Origin: Natronorubrum tibetense GA33
GTDB lineage: Archaea; Halobacteriota; Halobacteria; Halobacteriales; Natrialbaceae
Assembly (NCBI RefSeq): GCF_000383975.1
Contig: NZ_KB913017.1
Span: forward strand, 62,001-126,000
Length of the DNA: 64,000 bases
Direction: 5' to 3'
Shown one piece after another: positions 50,589-60,204 of this stretch. Every line of letters begins with the position of its first letter. Position 1 is the stretch's first letter. The position numbers and the translations under genes are program-made. The notes under the pieces were generated by a model. That model was given only the letters and a program-made list of their open reading frames with translations, was not told the origin of the DNA and did not search any database.

Positions 50589-50788
50589 TACGGTTTGCTG
50601 TACCGATTTGCCGGTGGGACCGCGGACGAGTCACGGCCTCCGAGAATGACTTACAGCAGACAGTATGGGACCGGTCTCGAGTTCGAGCACGACTTCGAGA
50701 ACCGGTACTCCCCGGCGGGTTCGTACGCCGAACCATCACACGTATCCCGTTCGGCTCCCTTATGCTCGGATAACGCATACGACGTATT

Positions 50789-51880
50789 ATGAGCATTACA
50801 GAACACGAACTCCAGATCAAACTCGAGGGAATCGAAGATCCGGATATCGGCGAGGACATCGTCTCACTCGGCCTGGTCAACGACGTCCGAATCGAGGACG
50901 AGACCGCCCGAATCGACCTCGCGTTCAACGCCCCGTACGCGCCCTCCGAGATGGAACTGGGCAACCGAATCCGCGAAGTCTGTGACGAGGCGGGCCTTCA
51001 GGCGGACCTGCGCGCACACGTCGGCGAAGAACACGGCTTCGACGACGAGGTGTTGCCGCGGGTTCGCAACGTCATCGCCGTCGCCTCCGGGAAGGGTGGC
51101 GTCGGCAAGACGACGGTCGCCGCGAACATCGCATCGGGTCTCGAAAAACGCGGGGCGATGGTCGGCCTGCTCGACGCCGACATTCACGGGCCGAACATCC
51201 CGCGAATCCTGCCGGTCGAGAGCGAACCCGGCGTGACGCCCAACGAAGACATCGTCCCGCCCCGTTCGGACGGCGTCCGGGTCATTAGCATGGGAATGAT
51301 GACGGAACAGGAGGACGATCCGGCGATCCTGCGCGGTCCGATGGTCAACAAGTTCATGCTGAAGTTCTTGGAGGGCGTCGAGTGGGGTCGACTGGACTAC
51401 CTCATCATCGACCTCCCGCCGGGGACGGGTGATGCGACGCTGAACCTCTTACAGTCGATGCCGGTGACCGGTGCGGTCGTCGTCACGACGCCCCAGGAGA
51501 TGGCGCTCGACGACACCCGCAAGGGGATTCAGATGTTCAACAAACACGACACGCCGGTGCTCGGCGTCGTCGAGAACATGAGTTCGTTCGTCTGTCCGTC
51601 CTGTGGCGACCAGCACGGCCTGTTCGGCACCGAAGGGGCGAAGACGATCGTCGACAAGTACGACGTCCCGCTGCTCGGCCAGATCCCGATCCACCCCGAC
51701 TTCGGTGCGGAGGGCAGCGAGGGGGCGATCGTCAAGGACGACGAGAGCGAGGTCCAGGAGACCGTCGAGAACCTCGTCGCGGAGGTCTCCGACCGCATCG
51801 GCGAAACCAACCGCCGCACGGTCGCCGACAACGTCGAGGGCGGCCCGGAGAACCAGCTCCCAACCGAACTCGAGGACTAA
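50789..51880 (+). CDS. apbC: Mrp/ApbC-type iron-sulfur cluster carrier ATPase
   Basis: A 363-residue protein. The N-terminal MIP18/DUF59 domain (residues 1-85, LVNDVRIEDETARIDLAFNAPYAP) is followed by a deviant Walker A, GKGGVGKTT at residues 101-109. Then come GLLDADIHGPNIPRIL and the cluster-binding CPSC motif in SSFVCPSCGDQHGLFG. Members bind and transfer [4Fe-4S] clusters to apoproteins. Its position just after a module with a four-cluster ferredoxin may help maturation of that module, but this is inference. Confidence 0.93.
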   Translation: MSITEHELQIKLEGIEDPDIGEDIVSLGLVNDVRIEDETARIDLAFNAPYAPSEMELGNRIREVCDEAGLQADLRAHVGEEHGFDDEVLPRVRNVIAVASGKGGVGKTTVAANIASGLEKRGAMVGLLDADIHGPNIPRILPVESEPGVTPNEDIVPPRSDGVRVISMGMMTEQEDDPAILRGPMVNKFMLKFLEGVEWGRLDYLIIDLPPGTGDATLNLLQSMPVTGAVVVTTPQEMALDDTRKGIQMFNKHDTPVLGVVENMSSFVCPSCGDQHGLFGTEGAKTIVDKYDVPLLGQIPIHPDFGAEGSEGAIVKDDESEVQETVENLVAEVSDRIGETNRRTVADNVEGGPENQLPTELED

Positions 51881-51939
51881 CGGCCCCTATCGCGTCGGTT
51901 CGAGCGGCGCAGTGGACCGAGAGTATCGGGCGACGGCAC

Positions 51940-52188
51940 TCAGGGCTCTTCTTCGACTTCCCACTCGAGGGTCACCGTAATCTCTTCGCGCGGACCGCCG
52001 AGCATCGGTGATCGCTCCTGTACCTCGATGCCGTACTCGAGTTCCGGCGCGGGCGACAGTTTAAGCATCTTGTTGCCGACACGGACTTCGGCAACACCGC
52101 CGCTTCGGATCTCCTGTGCGAGCTCCTGTACCAGATCCGCTGCCTCTTCCCGCGAGACCTTCTCTTCGGTGTTCGTTTTCTCTCCCAT
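51940..52188 (-). CDS. amphi-Trp domain protein
   Basis: An 82-residue protein (MGEKTNTEEKVSREEAADLV) with the amphi-Trp pattern: helix AADLVQELAQEIRSGGVAEV, strands VGNKMLKLSPAPELEYGIEVQE, and the final ITVTLEWEVEEEP that names the family. It is the second member in the window, with 27493-27786. It is convergent with apbC. Function of the family is unknown. Confidence 0.82.
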   Translation of the reverse strand: MGEKTNTEEKVSREEAADLVQELAQEIRSGGVAEVRVGNKMLKLSPAPELEYGIEVQERSPMLGGPREEITVTLEWEVEEEP

Positions 52189-52333
52189 AGCAAAACGACC
52201 ACCGAACGAACATAAATAGGTTGGCCGGGAATCGGCAGGCACGACTTTGGTGACGGCCGTTTGCGGCCAGAGCTACCAGATCTCGAGACGGAGTCGAGTC
52301 GACAGGAACGAACGAAGCGACGGCGTCGGCAAC

Positions 52334-53467
52334 TCAGGGTGCTGTCGGCGGCTCCGGATCGTCCTCGAGCAGCGAGCGGACGTACTTCGTCACGTGGTCG
52401 TCGATTCGGCGCTTGTAGCCGGCCTGTCGGGCGAGGCGGTCGAGTTCGCGAGCGACGAGGCTACCGTACTGGACAGCCTTCTTCTCGCGGGAGGCGACCT
52501 CCTCGGGGAGGGAGTCTGCGGCGACGCGACGGAGCGCGCGTTTGCGCTCGGTCTCGTCGGCCAGCAGTTCGTCGGGCAGGCGGAGCGCGGCATCGACGAC
52601 GGTGTCGTGGAGGAGGGGAGCGACCGGCTCGAGACCGGTCGCTTCGATCGCGTGGACGTCCCGCGGAAGCTGCTCGGAGAGCGTCGCGATCTGTTCGCGG
52701 ACGGCCTCGCGGGTCGTCTCCGCTTCGACGCGGTGGTCGAGACGGACGACCTTCTCGTAGCCGCCGAACAGTTCGTCGGCACCCTGGCCCACCGCCAGCG
52801 CGTCGAAGCCGTCGGCGGCGATGCGCTCCCCGACGAGATATAGGGGGAGGGCGATCTGAATGTCCATCGCGTTCGTACGGCCGGTCGCGCGAGCGAGGTC
52901 CGGCACCGCTCCCTCGAGGTCGGCCGGCTCGAGATCGACGACGGTCAACTCCCGCCCCATCGCCTCGGCGGCCGTCCGCGCGGCCTCGATGTCGTGGCAG
53001 TCGGGGAAACCGACGACGTACAGGGGGGCGTCGAGTAACTCGGCGACCAGCGCCGAGTCGACGCCACCCGAGAAGGCGACGGCGATATCGCGGTCGGTGT
53101 CGAGCGCGTCGTCGGCCGCGGTTTCGATCGCCGCGGCGAGTTGCTCGAGTGCGGCGTCGTGGTTCGTCTCCGGCTCGGGATCGGGGAGCGTCCAGCGACG
53201 TTCTGGTTCGGCGTCGGGGATCGTCAGGTCGAGCGCGTTCCCGGCGGGGAGGAGTGTCGGGTTCTCGAGGGACGTCGGTTCGAATGCCCAGTCGGCGGCT
53301 GGTGTGTTACTATCTCTCTCGCGGTCGACGTACACGGGCACGCGGCCGAGTACGTCGCGGACAAGCGTGCCGTCGAGTTCGCCGGCGAAACCGGTCGTTC
53401 CCGGCAGCGGATCGCCGCTCTCGAGGGCGTCGCGAATGATGTCGGGGTCGGCGCCGCGAAGCATCAT
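52334..53467 (-). CDS. asparagine-synthetase-like PP-loop protein
   Basis: A 377-residue protein related to the asparagine synthetase superfamily. The ATP-pyrophosphatase loop is VAFSGGVDSALVAELL (Ser133-Ser138). Later parts VGQGADELFGGYEKVVR and RLPDELLADETERKRALRRVA follow AsnB. The N-terminal half is a reduced Ntn-like domain (GTTGFAGELDGTLVRDVLGRVPVYVD) without a Cys2 nucleophile, so glutamine hydrolysis is unlikely. ATG at 53467 overlaps the PHP gene stop (ATGATG). The substrate may therefore be something other than aspartate, with another ammonia donor or no amidation. It is co-transcribed with the PHP gene. Confidence 0.85.
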   Translation of the reverse strand: MMLRGADPDIIRDALESGDPLPGTTGFAGELDGTLVRDVLGRVPVYVDRERDSNTPAADWAFEPTSLENPTLLPAGNALDLTIPDAEPERRWTLPDPEPETNHDAALEQLAAAIETAADDALDTDRDIAVAFSGGVDSALVAELLDAPLYVVGFPDCHDIEAARTAAEAMGRELTVVDLEPADLEGAVPDLARATGRTNAMDIQIALPLYLVGERIAADGFDALAVGQGADELFGGYEKVVRLDHRVEAETTREAVREQIATLSEQLPRDVHAIEATGLEPVAPLLHDTVVDAALRLPDELLADETERKRALRRVAADSLPEEVASREKKAVQYGSLVARELDRLARQAGYKRRIDDHVTKYVRSLLEDDPEPPTAP

Positions 53468-54150
53468 TGGAAGAGCCCCAGCACGCCGTTTCGTACGCGG
53501 CGGGTGACACCTCCTGCAGCCTGTCGGAAGCTGATATGCCACGGCGTTCGTTTGCCCTCGACGGTGGTCTTCCCCTCGCGAACCGCCTCGAGAATGGCGT
53601 CGGCGGAGCGGTCGTCCGCCTCGACGCGGGTGACAGCCTGACCGACCATTTCGCTAATGTGGGCGTCGCTGCCGGCGGTCATCGGCAGGTCGTGGGACTT
53701 AGCGAACCGTTCGGCCTGTCGGTTCGCGCGGCCGGTAAGCAGCCGCGAGTTGTAGACCTCGATCGCGTCGCCCTCGGCGAGTTGGTCCCGAGAGATGCGG
53801 GCCATCACGCCGTGGCGCGACTCCTGGAAGGGGTGGGGGATCACCGCGAGTCCGCCTTGTTCCCAGATGGCCTCGAGCGTCGATTCGTAGGAGAGGCCGG
53901 GCGGCACAGCGTCCTCGAGTCCGAAGCCGAGGATGTGGCCGGCCTTGCTCGAAATCTCCATGGCGGGGATGCCGACCAGTCCGTACTCGGGGGCGCGTTC
54001 GGCGGCCTCGAGGCTCGCGTCGATCTCGTCGTGGTCGGTGACGGCGATCGCGTCCAGACCGACGGCCTGGGCCTGTTCGAGGATCAACTCGACCGAGTCT
54101 CGGCCGTCGTAGGAGAGCGCGGAGTGAGCGTGGAGTTCAACCGACAGCAC
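53464..54150 (-). CDS. PHP-domain metal-dependent phosphoesterase
   Basis: A 228-residue protein of the PHP family. The metal-binding motifs are HAHSALSYDG (His7, His9), TDHDEIDAS, EISS, IPHPF and GSDAHI. These residues match the three-metal site of YciV/TrpH-like 5'-nucleotidases, but substrates vary (nucleotide, RNA or phosphohistidinol). The ATG at 54150 gives the family's normal length. Its stop overlaps the start of the asparagine-synthetase-like gene, so the two are translationally coupled. Confidence 0.88.
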   Translation of the reverse strand: MLSVELHAHSALSYDGRDSVELILEQAQAVGLDAIAVTDHDEIDASLEAAERAPEYGLVGIPAMEISSKAGHILGFGLEDAVPPGLSYESTLEAIWEQGGLAVIPHPFQESRHGVMARISRDQLAEGDAIEVYNSRLLTGRANRQAERFAKSHDLPMTAGSDAHISEMVGQAVTRVEADDRSADAILEAVREGKTTVEGKRTPWHISFRQAAGGVTRRVRNGVLGLFQ

Positions 54151-54262
54151 GGGTATATCTCGGTAGTTCGTGTGGGCCGATCAAAAACAACTCGGTACAT
54201 GATAGCTCTGCGAGAACGAAATGAGTGGTGTTCACACGGCTCGGCCGGAACCCCTCGAGACC

Positions 54263-54709
54263 CTACTCGTCGATGTCGAGTTCGACCAGCTCGAGCGATC
54301 GGTCGAGGTGACAGACCTCGTGTGGTGGGTCGCCGAGGATGTTGCGAATGCGGTACTCCTCGTCGAACTCGACGGCGTCGGGTTCGCAGTACTCGTGGCT
54401 CGGGCACTCGACGTAGGGACAGGGACCGGAGAGACTCGCTTTGCTGCCGGCGAACGCTCCCTTGGAGGGAATGTTCGCACGAACGGAGACGGGTTCGACC
54501 TCGACGGCGCGGACGCCGCCGTCGTGCATGGCGCACTCGAGGGTCTGGGCGTTCTCCCGGACGGACGTGATCTGGTACTTGGTATCGGGCTGGAGGTTGA
54601 GACACTGACTGCGATACGGACAGCCGGCGCAGGCGTCGGCCTCGCCGTGGTAGACGAACTCGGTTCCCGGGTCGGCGAGCCGGGTTCCGACGAGCGTAAC
54701 GGTCGACAT
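54263..54709 (-). CDS. UPF0179 family protein
   Basis: A 148-residue archaeal protein starting MSTVTLVGTRLADPGTEFVYH. It has conserved cysteine groups CAGCPYRSQC and CPYVECPSHEYC, plus a Cys near the end (HEVCHLD), enough to bind a zinc or iron-sulfur centre. This is the UPF0179 family, common in Archaea and uncharacterised. The ATG at 54709 matches the conserved start. It stands alone. Confidence 0.88.
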   Translation of the reverse strand: MSTVTLVGTRLADPGTEFVYHGEADACAGCPYRSQCLNLQPDTKYQITSVRENAQTLECAMHDGGVRAVEVEPVSVRANIPSKGAFAGSKASLSGPCPYVECPSHEYCEPDAVEFDEEYRIRNILGDPPHEVCHLDRSLELVELDIDE

Positions 54710-54800
54710 ACGGATCTCTACTTCGCGACGCCGGTTAAGACTCACGTGTCGACTTGTCGACCAACGGATCGCCGGCCGCCGCGCTCGTCGCGATGGCCGG

Positions 54801-55253
54801 CTAGGCGAGTCCGCTCTCGGAATCGCCGTCTCCGACCGTGCCCGTCAGCTCGTCCAGTCGATCGAAGTACGCCTCGCGGGGCACCTGATAGAGTCCGCGG
54901 TAGTCGACCTCGCCGGCGTCGAACGCTTCGGCGAGGTCGAGCGCACGCTCGAGCGCCTCGCCGCGCGTCTCGAACCGTTCGTTGTCGGCGGAGACGTCCG
55001 GCTCGAGATAGAGGGTGACGTACCAGTCGTTGGTCGGACGGCTGGTCGGGTTAGTTCCGGGGCGACGGGTGCGTTTTCCGTGGGTCAGGTACAGTGTGGG
55101 GAGACAGGCCGCCGGAAAGTCGTCGGCGTTGAAAACGTCCGGTCGATACGCGAGCACGAGGCGGCCGTCGTCGCCCTGACTCCAGACGGTCCACGCGTCG
55201 GGGAGCGACGAACGCAGCGATTCGGGATCCGCGTCGGTCTCCGAGTTCGTCAT
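54801..55253 (-). CDS. small haloarchaeal protein of unknown function (DUF5820-like)
   Basis: A 150-residue protein from the ATG at 55253 (MTNSETDADPESLRSSLP). It contains AWTVWSQGDDGRLVLAYRPD, NDWYVTLYLEPDVSADNERF and GEALERALDLAEAFDAGEVDYRG, an alpha-beta pattern I associate with the haloarchaeal DUF5820 family. No catalytic motif is clear. A longer in-frame start at 55343 is less acidic and unlikely. Confidence 0.72.
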   Translation of the reverse strand: MTNSETDADPESLRSSLPDAWTVWSQGDDGRLVLAYRPDVFNADDFPAACLPTLYLTHGKRTRRPGTNPTSRPTNDWYVTLYLEPDVSADNERFETRGEALERALDLAEAFDAGEVDYRGLYQVPREAYFDRLDELTGTVGDGDSESGLA

Positions 55254-55423
55254 ACGTGGCAGTAGGTCGGGCGGTCCTAAAGCCTCGTCGTCGCTGGGAC
55301 TCGAGGCAAAGGTATGCGGTGTGTTTACATGACGAGCGCGCACGAGCGAAACCGGCCGCTGCAGGCCCGGAACTTATGCCGTCGATCGACTAAAATGTGG
55401 TGTGGTAGCGTGGGACAATATAC

Positions 55424-55448
55424 ATTCCACCCAGGTGTTCGGTGGAAT
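55424..55448. promoter_or_regulatory. 8-base inverted repeat upstream of the prkA operon
   Basis: ATTCCACC (55424-55431) and GGTGGAAT (55441-55448) are perfect complements with 9 bases between. It lies about 30 bases upstream of a TATA-like element, the place of an archaeal activator site, though the bend of a hairpin is also possible. Confidence 0.6.
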
Positions 55449-55606
55449 AATATTCTGATAAATATCTTTTGGGGCCAAATTTAAGTACCTGGATTACTCA
55501 CTCATTAAATACTATCGGTATCCGTTCGCCGGACCGATCCACTCCGCGCCCGTCCCCGGCGCGCCGTTGTCCGAGCCTCTGAGGAGGTCGTCGCGCAACG
55601 TGAGTG

Positions 55607-55618
55607 GTGATCGATCAC
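55607..55618. promoter_or_regulatory. 12-base perfect palindrome GTGATCGATCAC
   Basis: GTGATCGATCAC reads identically on both strands at 55607-55618, within the leader region of the prkA operon. It may be an operator of a dimeric repressor acting inside the leader. Chance occurrence in GC-balanced DNA is not excluded. Confidence 0.4.
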
Positions 55619-55844
55619 ATATGGCACGACAGACCGCCGCCCGCCGCAGTTCGGTTCGTTTCGAGAGCGAGTTACTCCCGAAGCCTGCCGACTGCCGTGA
55701 CGATGTGTGGTCGATGGTGACACGGCTCGACGGATCCCGACGGTTTGACCGCGACGAGAGTGGTGGTCGAACGACGTCCGCTCCGACCACTCCGTGTGAT
55801 CACGGACGATGCAGACGGGGGAGATCGCAACTGGCAATGATACC

Positions 55845-57914
55845 ATGACCGGTGACATCGAGACACTCGAGACGCTCAGTACGGATTACAAGGAATCGAT
55901 GCCCGCAGACCTGCGGGAGACCAAGTCCTTCGACTGGTACTTACAGGAGTGCTACGAGGACGCAAAGATCACCCGCAACGCTCACCAGCGCGTCGCGGAC
56001 ATGTTCGACTACTACGGGACGGCTTACGACGAGACGGAAGGCGTCGTCGAGTACCTGCTCGCGAGCGAGGATCCCCTCGGCGACGGCGAGAACACCTTCT
56101 ACGGGAAGGTGATCCACCAGTCGATCCACGAGTTCGTGAACAAGGTGAAATCGGGTGCCCGCCGGCTCGGTCCCGAACGGCGTATCAAACTCCTGCTCGG
56201 ACCGGTCGGCTCCGGGAAGTCCCACTTCGACAAACAGGTCCGCAAGTATTTCGAGGACTACACGCTCCGCGAGGAGGGACGGATGTACACCTTCCGCTGG
56301 ACCAACCTCTGTGATGTCATCAAGGACCAGGATCCCTCCGACGATACCGTCCGGTCGCCGATGAACCAGGATCCGCTCGTGCTCCTCCCGCTCAAGCAGC
56401 GCCAGCGCGTGCTCGATGACCTCAACGAGCGACTCGATGCGCCGTACACGATCCAGAACGAGCAGGCCCTAGACCCCGAGAGCGAGTTCTACATGGACCG
56501 ACTGCTGGCGTACTACGACGACGACCTCCAGCAGGTCTTAGAGAACCACGTCGAGATCGTCCGCTTTGTCGCAGACGAGAACAAGCGACAGGGCCTCGAG
56601 ACGTTCGAACCCAAGGACAAAAAGAACCAGGACGAGACGGAGCTCACCGGCGACGTCAACTACTCGAAGATCGCCATCTACGGTGAGAGCGACCCGCGCG
56701 CGTTCGACTATTCCGGTGCATTCTGTAACGCGAACCGCGGGATCTTCAGCGGGGAAGAGCTCCTGAAGCTGCAGCGCGAGTTCCTCTACGACTTCCTTCA
56801 CGCGACCCAGGAGCAGACGATCAAGCCGAAGAACAACCCCCGGATCGACATCGACCAGGTGATCGTCGGCCGGACGAACATGCCCGAGTACAAAGACAAG
56901 AAGGGCGACGAGAAGATGGAGGCCTTCAACGACCGCACCAAGCGGATCGACTTCCCCTACGTCCTCTCCTACGAGGACGAGGCCAGCATCTACGAGAAGA
57001 TGCTGAACAACGCCGACGTGCCGGATATCAACGTCGAGCCCCACACCCTGGAGATGGCGGGGCTGTTCGGCGTCCTCACGCGGGTCGAAGAGCCCGACAC
57101 CGAGACGGTCGACCTCCTCTCGAAGGCCAAGGCGTACAACGGCGAGATCGACGAGGGCGACGACATCGACATCAAGAAGCTCCGCGACGAGGCCGAACAG
57201 AAGGCCGAGATCGGTGAGGGTATGGTCGGCGTCTCGCCCCGGTTCATCGGCGACGAGATCGCCGAGGCGATCATGGACTCCAAACACCGTAGCCGCGGGT
57301 TCCTCTCGCCGCTGACGGTGTTCAACTTCTTCGAGGAGAACTTAGAGCACCACGGCTCGATCCCCGAGGAGAACTTCGAGAAGTACTACCGCTACCTCGA
57401 GACCGTGCGCGAGGAGTACAAGGAGCGAGCCATCGAGGACGTCCGTCACGCCTTGGCCTACGATATCGACGAGATCCAGCGCCAGGGCGAGAAGTACATG
57501 GACCACGTGATGGCCTACATCGACGACGATACCATCGAAGACGAGTTGACCGGCCGCGAGCAGGAACCCGACGAGACGTTCCTCCGTTCGGTCGAGGAGA
57601 AACTCGACATTCCCGAGGACCGCAAGGAGGACTTCCGCCAGGAAGTGTCGAACTGGGTCTCCCGTCGCGCACGCGAGGGCGAAGCGTTCAACCCACAAGA
57701 CAACGAGCGCCTGCGCCGCGCACTCGAGCGCAAACTCTGGGAGGACAAGAAGCACAACATCAACTTCTCCGCGCTGGTCAGCGCCAACGAGTTCGACGAC
57801 GACGAGCGCTCCTCGTGGATCGACGCGCTGATCGAACAGGGCTACTCCGAAGGCGGCGCGAAGGAAGTGCTCGAGTTCGCCGGTGCGGAGGTTGCCAAAG
57901 CCGAGATGGATTGA
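55845..57914 (+). CDS. prkA1: PrkA-family serine protein kinase / AAA-like protein, copy 1
   Basis: A 689-residue PrkA protein. The AAA-like domain carries Walker A GPVGSGKS (residues 119-126) and matches PrkA in TFRWTNLCDVIKDQDPSDDT, QVIVGRTNMPEYKDKKGDEKM and FPYVLSYEDEASIYEKML. The C-terminal part (HALAYDIDEIQRQGEKYMDHVMAYID) matches the conserved PrkA C-terminus. PrkA in Bacillus is linked to sporulation, and YeaG in E. coli to nitrogen-starvation survival; kinase activity of the fold is still debated and may be AAA+ protease-like. The ATG at 55845 is chosen over one 12 codons upstream. First gene of a four-gene operon ending at 63540. Confidence 0.92.
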   Translation: MTGDIETLETLSTDYKESMPADLRETKSFDWYLQECYEDAKITRNAHQRVADMFDYYGTAYDETEGVVEYLLASEDPLGDGENTFYGKVIHQSIHEFVNKVKSGARRLGPERRIKLLLGPVGSGKSHFDKQVRKYFEDYTLREEGRMYTFRWTNLCDVIKDQDPSDDTVRSPMNQDPLVLLPLKQRQRVLDDLNERLDAPYTIQNEQALDPESEFYMDRLLAYYDDDLQQVLENHVEIVRFVADENKRQGLETFEPKDKKNQDETELTGDVNYSKIAIYGESDPRAFDYSGAFCNANRGIFSGEELLKLQREFLYDFLHATQEQTIKPKNNPRIDIDQVIVGRTNMPEYKDKKGDEKMEAFNDRTKRIDFPYVLSYEDEASIYEKMLNNADVPDINVEPHTLEMAGLFGVLTRVEEPDTETVDLLSKAKAYNGEIDEGDDIDIKKLRDEAEQKAEIGEGMVGVSPRFIGDEIAEAIMDSKHRSRGFLSPLTVFNFFEENLEHHGSIPEENFEKYYRYLETVREEYKERAIEDVRHALAYDIDEIQRQGEKYMDHVMAYIDDDTIEDELTGREQEPDETFLRSVEEKLDIPEDRKEDFRQEVSNWVSRRAREGEAFNPQDNERLRRALERKLWEDKKHNINFSALVSANEFDDDERSSWIDALIEQGYSEGGAKEVLEFAGAEVAKAEMD

Positions 57915-57915
57915 T

Positions 57916-60204
57916 ATGACCGGAAACGACTACGTCACCGAGGCCGACCGCACCTTAGAGGAGACCTACGAGGAGCCGATGGACCTCGCGACCTACGTCG
58001 ATCGGATCTTCGCGAACCCGACGATCGCCTCCCACGCCTCGAAGTACCTCCTCGAGGCGATCGAGGCGGCGGGCACTCGGACCGTGGTCGAGGAAGGCGA
58101 GGAGAAAGAGCGGTATCGCTTCTTCGACGACCCGCACAACGACGGCGAACACGCGATCCTCGGCAACACCGAGGTGTTGAACGGGTTCGTCGACGACCTC
58201 AGATCGATCGCTGCGGGCCGAGCGAAAGACGAGAAGATCATCTGGTTCGAGGGTCCCACGGCGACGGGCAAATCCGAACTCAAGCGCTGTCTGGTCAACG
58301 GGCTGCGCGAGTACTCGAAGACTCCCGAGGGTCGCCGGTACACGGTCGAGTGGAACGTCACGACGGCCGAAGCCGAAGACCGCGGTCTGAGCTACGGTAG
58401 CGGCGACCCCACGGCGAGCGACGACCAACACTGGTACGAGAGCCCCGTCCAGGCCCACCCGCTGTCGGTGTTCCCAGAGGAGGTCCGCGAGCGAGTGCTC
58501 GACGACCTCAACGGCGATCTCGATGACCACGTTCCCGTTCGGGTCGACGCGAAACTCGACCCGTTCTCCCGGGAGGCGTACGACTTCCTCGAGGAGCGCT
58601 ACCGCCGCGACGGTGAGGAAGCGCTATTCTCGGCGATCACCGACGACGACCACCTGCGCGTGAAAAACTACGTCGTCGACGTCGGCCAGGGCGTCGGCGT
58701 CCTCCACAGCGAGGACGACGGCCCGCCTAAAGAGCGACTCGTCGGCTCCTGGATGCACGGCATGCTCCAAGAACTCGACTCGCGCGGGCGCAAGAACCCG
58801 CAGGCGTTTTCCTACGACGGCGTCCTCTCACAGGGCAACGGCGTCCTCACCATCGTCGAGGACGCGGCCCAACACGCCGACCTGCTGCAGAAACTGTTGA
58901 ACGTCCCCGACGAACAGTCCGTCAAACTGGACAAGGGAATCGGGATGGACGTCGACACGCAGATGCTGATCATCTCGAACCCCGACCTCGAGGCCCAGCT
59001 CAACCAGCACTCCGACCGGAACGGGATGGACCCACTGAAGGCGCTCAAACGCCGGCTGGACAAACACCAGTTTGGCTACCTGACGAACCTGAGCCTCGAG
59101 TCGGAGCTGATCCGCCGCGAACTGACCAACGAGTCCGCCGTCTGGGAGGCCGAGAGCTACGAGGAACTCGAGGAGCGGATCCGTGAGCCGGTTCGCGTCT
59201 CGGTCAAGGATCAGGGTGGCGACACGCGAACGGAGGAGTTCGCGCCCCACGCGATCGAAGCCGCTGCGCTGTACGCGGTCGTGACGCGACTCGACGAGGA
59301 GAACCTGCCCAACGGCCTCGATCTCGTCGACAAGGCGCTGATCTACGATCAGGGCTACCTGCAGGAAGGGGACACGCGACGCGAGAAAGACGACTTCGAC
59401 TTCAACGGCGAGGCCCACGACGGTGAACACGGGATTCCGGTTACCTACACGCGGGACACGCTCGCGGAACTCATCCAGACCGATCGGGATCGCCACCACT
59501 CCGAGCTAGCAGTCGAGGACGTCGTGATGCCGCGAGACGTGCTGAACACGATGGCCGAAGGGCTCGCGGACGCCCCCGTCTTCTCGACGGGTGAGCGCTC
59601 GGAGTTCGAGAACCGGATCGTTCCCGTAAAGAACTACATCTTCGATCGCCAGGAGAGCGACGTCATCGAGGCGATCATGCACGACAAGCGCGTCGACGAG
59701 GAGACCGTCGCCGACTACGTCGAACAGGTCTACGCCTGGGAGACCGACGAGCCGCTGTACAACGACCGCGGCGAGGAGGTCGAGCCGGATCCGCTGAAGA
59801 TGAAGCTCTTCGAAATCGAACACCTCGGTCGCTTCTCGGAGGCCGAGTACGAGGGCAACCTCCCCCGCGAGAGCGTCCGGAACTTCCGGCGGGAGAAGGT
59901 GATCACGTCGCTGAACCGCCACGCCTGGGAGCACCGCGACGAGGACTTCTCGGTCGAGGACGTCGATCTCACCGCGATTCCGGTGATCAAGAGCGTCCTC
60001 GAGAGCCACGACTGGGACGACGTCCAGCGGACATTCGAGGACTTCGACCCACGTCAGTGGGACAACCCGCCGAGCGAGACGGAGACGGCGACCGTCAAAG
60101 AGCGAACGATCGACACGATGGTCGACCTCTTCGACTACTCGGCGGCCTCGGCCGAGCTAACCAGCCGACACGTTATGGGACAGGTGAGCTACAGATGGGA
60201 CTGA
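57916..60204 (+). CDS. prkA2: PrkA-family protein, divergent copy 2
   Basis: A 762-residue second PrkA whose ATG is one base after the first prkA stop. Walker A is GPTATGKS (residues 113-120). Later segments include [57 protein letters not shown] and [21 protein letters not shown]. It is longer and clearly divergent from copy 1. The two likely form a heterocomplex or act at different steps. Having both copies next to yeaH and spoVR is the usual haloarchaeal arrangement. Confidence 0.88.
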   Translation: MTGNDYVTEADRTLEETYEEPMDLATYVDRIFANPTIASHASKYLLEAIEAAGTRTVVEEGEEKERYRFFDDPHNDGEHAILGNTEVLNGFVDDLRSIAAGRAKDEKIIWFEGPTATGKSELKRCLVNGLREYSKTPEGRRYTVEWNVTTAEAEDRGLSYGSGDPTASDDQHWYESPVQAHPLSVFPEEVRERVLDDLNGDLDDHVPVRVDAKLDPFSREAYDFLEERYRRDGEEALFSAITDDDHLRVKNYVVDVGQGVGVLHSEDDGPPKERLVGSWMHGMLQELDSRGRKNPQAFSYDGVLSQGNGVLTIVEDAAQHADLLQKLLNVPDEQSVKLDKGIGMDVDTQMLIISNPDLEAQLNQHSDRNGMDPLKALKRRLDKHQFGYLTNLSLESELIRRELTNESAVWEAESYEELEERIREPVRVSVKDQGGDTRTEEFAPHAIEAAALYAVVTRLDEENLPNGLDLVDKALIYDQGYLQEGDTRREKDDFDFNGEAHDGEHGIPVTYTRDTLAELIQTDRDRHHSELAVEDVVMPRDVLNTMAEGLADAPVFSTGERSEFENRIVPVKNYIFDRQESDVIEAIMHDKRVDEETVADYVEQVYAWETDEPLYNDRGEEVEPDPLKMKLFEIEHLGRFSEAEYEGNLPRESVRNFRREKVITSLNRHAWEHRDEDFSVEDVDLTAIPVIKSVLESHDWDDVQRTFEDFDPRQWDNPPSETETATVKERTIDTMVDLFDYSAASAELTSRHVMGQVSYRWD

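Larger units (their letters stand above)
55254..55844. other. 591-base regulatory-looking region upstream of the prkA operon
   Basis: No gene is supported. From 55380 to 55520 the DNA is AT-rich and holds an 8-base perfect inverted repeat (55424-55448), two TATA-like elements (TAAATATC near 55458-55466, and AAATTTAAG at about 55477-55485), then a 12-base palindrome at 55607-55618. The coding-like 93-codon plus-strand frame at 55567-55848 is Arg-rich and not haloarchaeal in character. If the TATA near 55477 is used, the prkA transcript carries a leader of over 300 bases. Confidence 0.5.

Noticed and set aside
55567-55848. 93-codon plus-strand frame in the prkA leader
   Set aside because: Its product is rich in Arg and Ser with no fold-like pattern, and it overlaps the prkA start in another phase.
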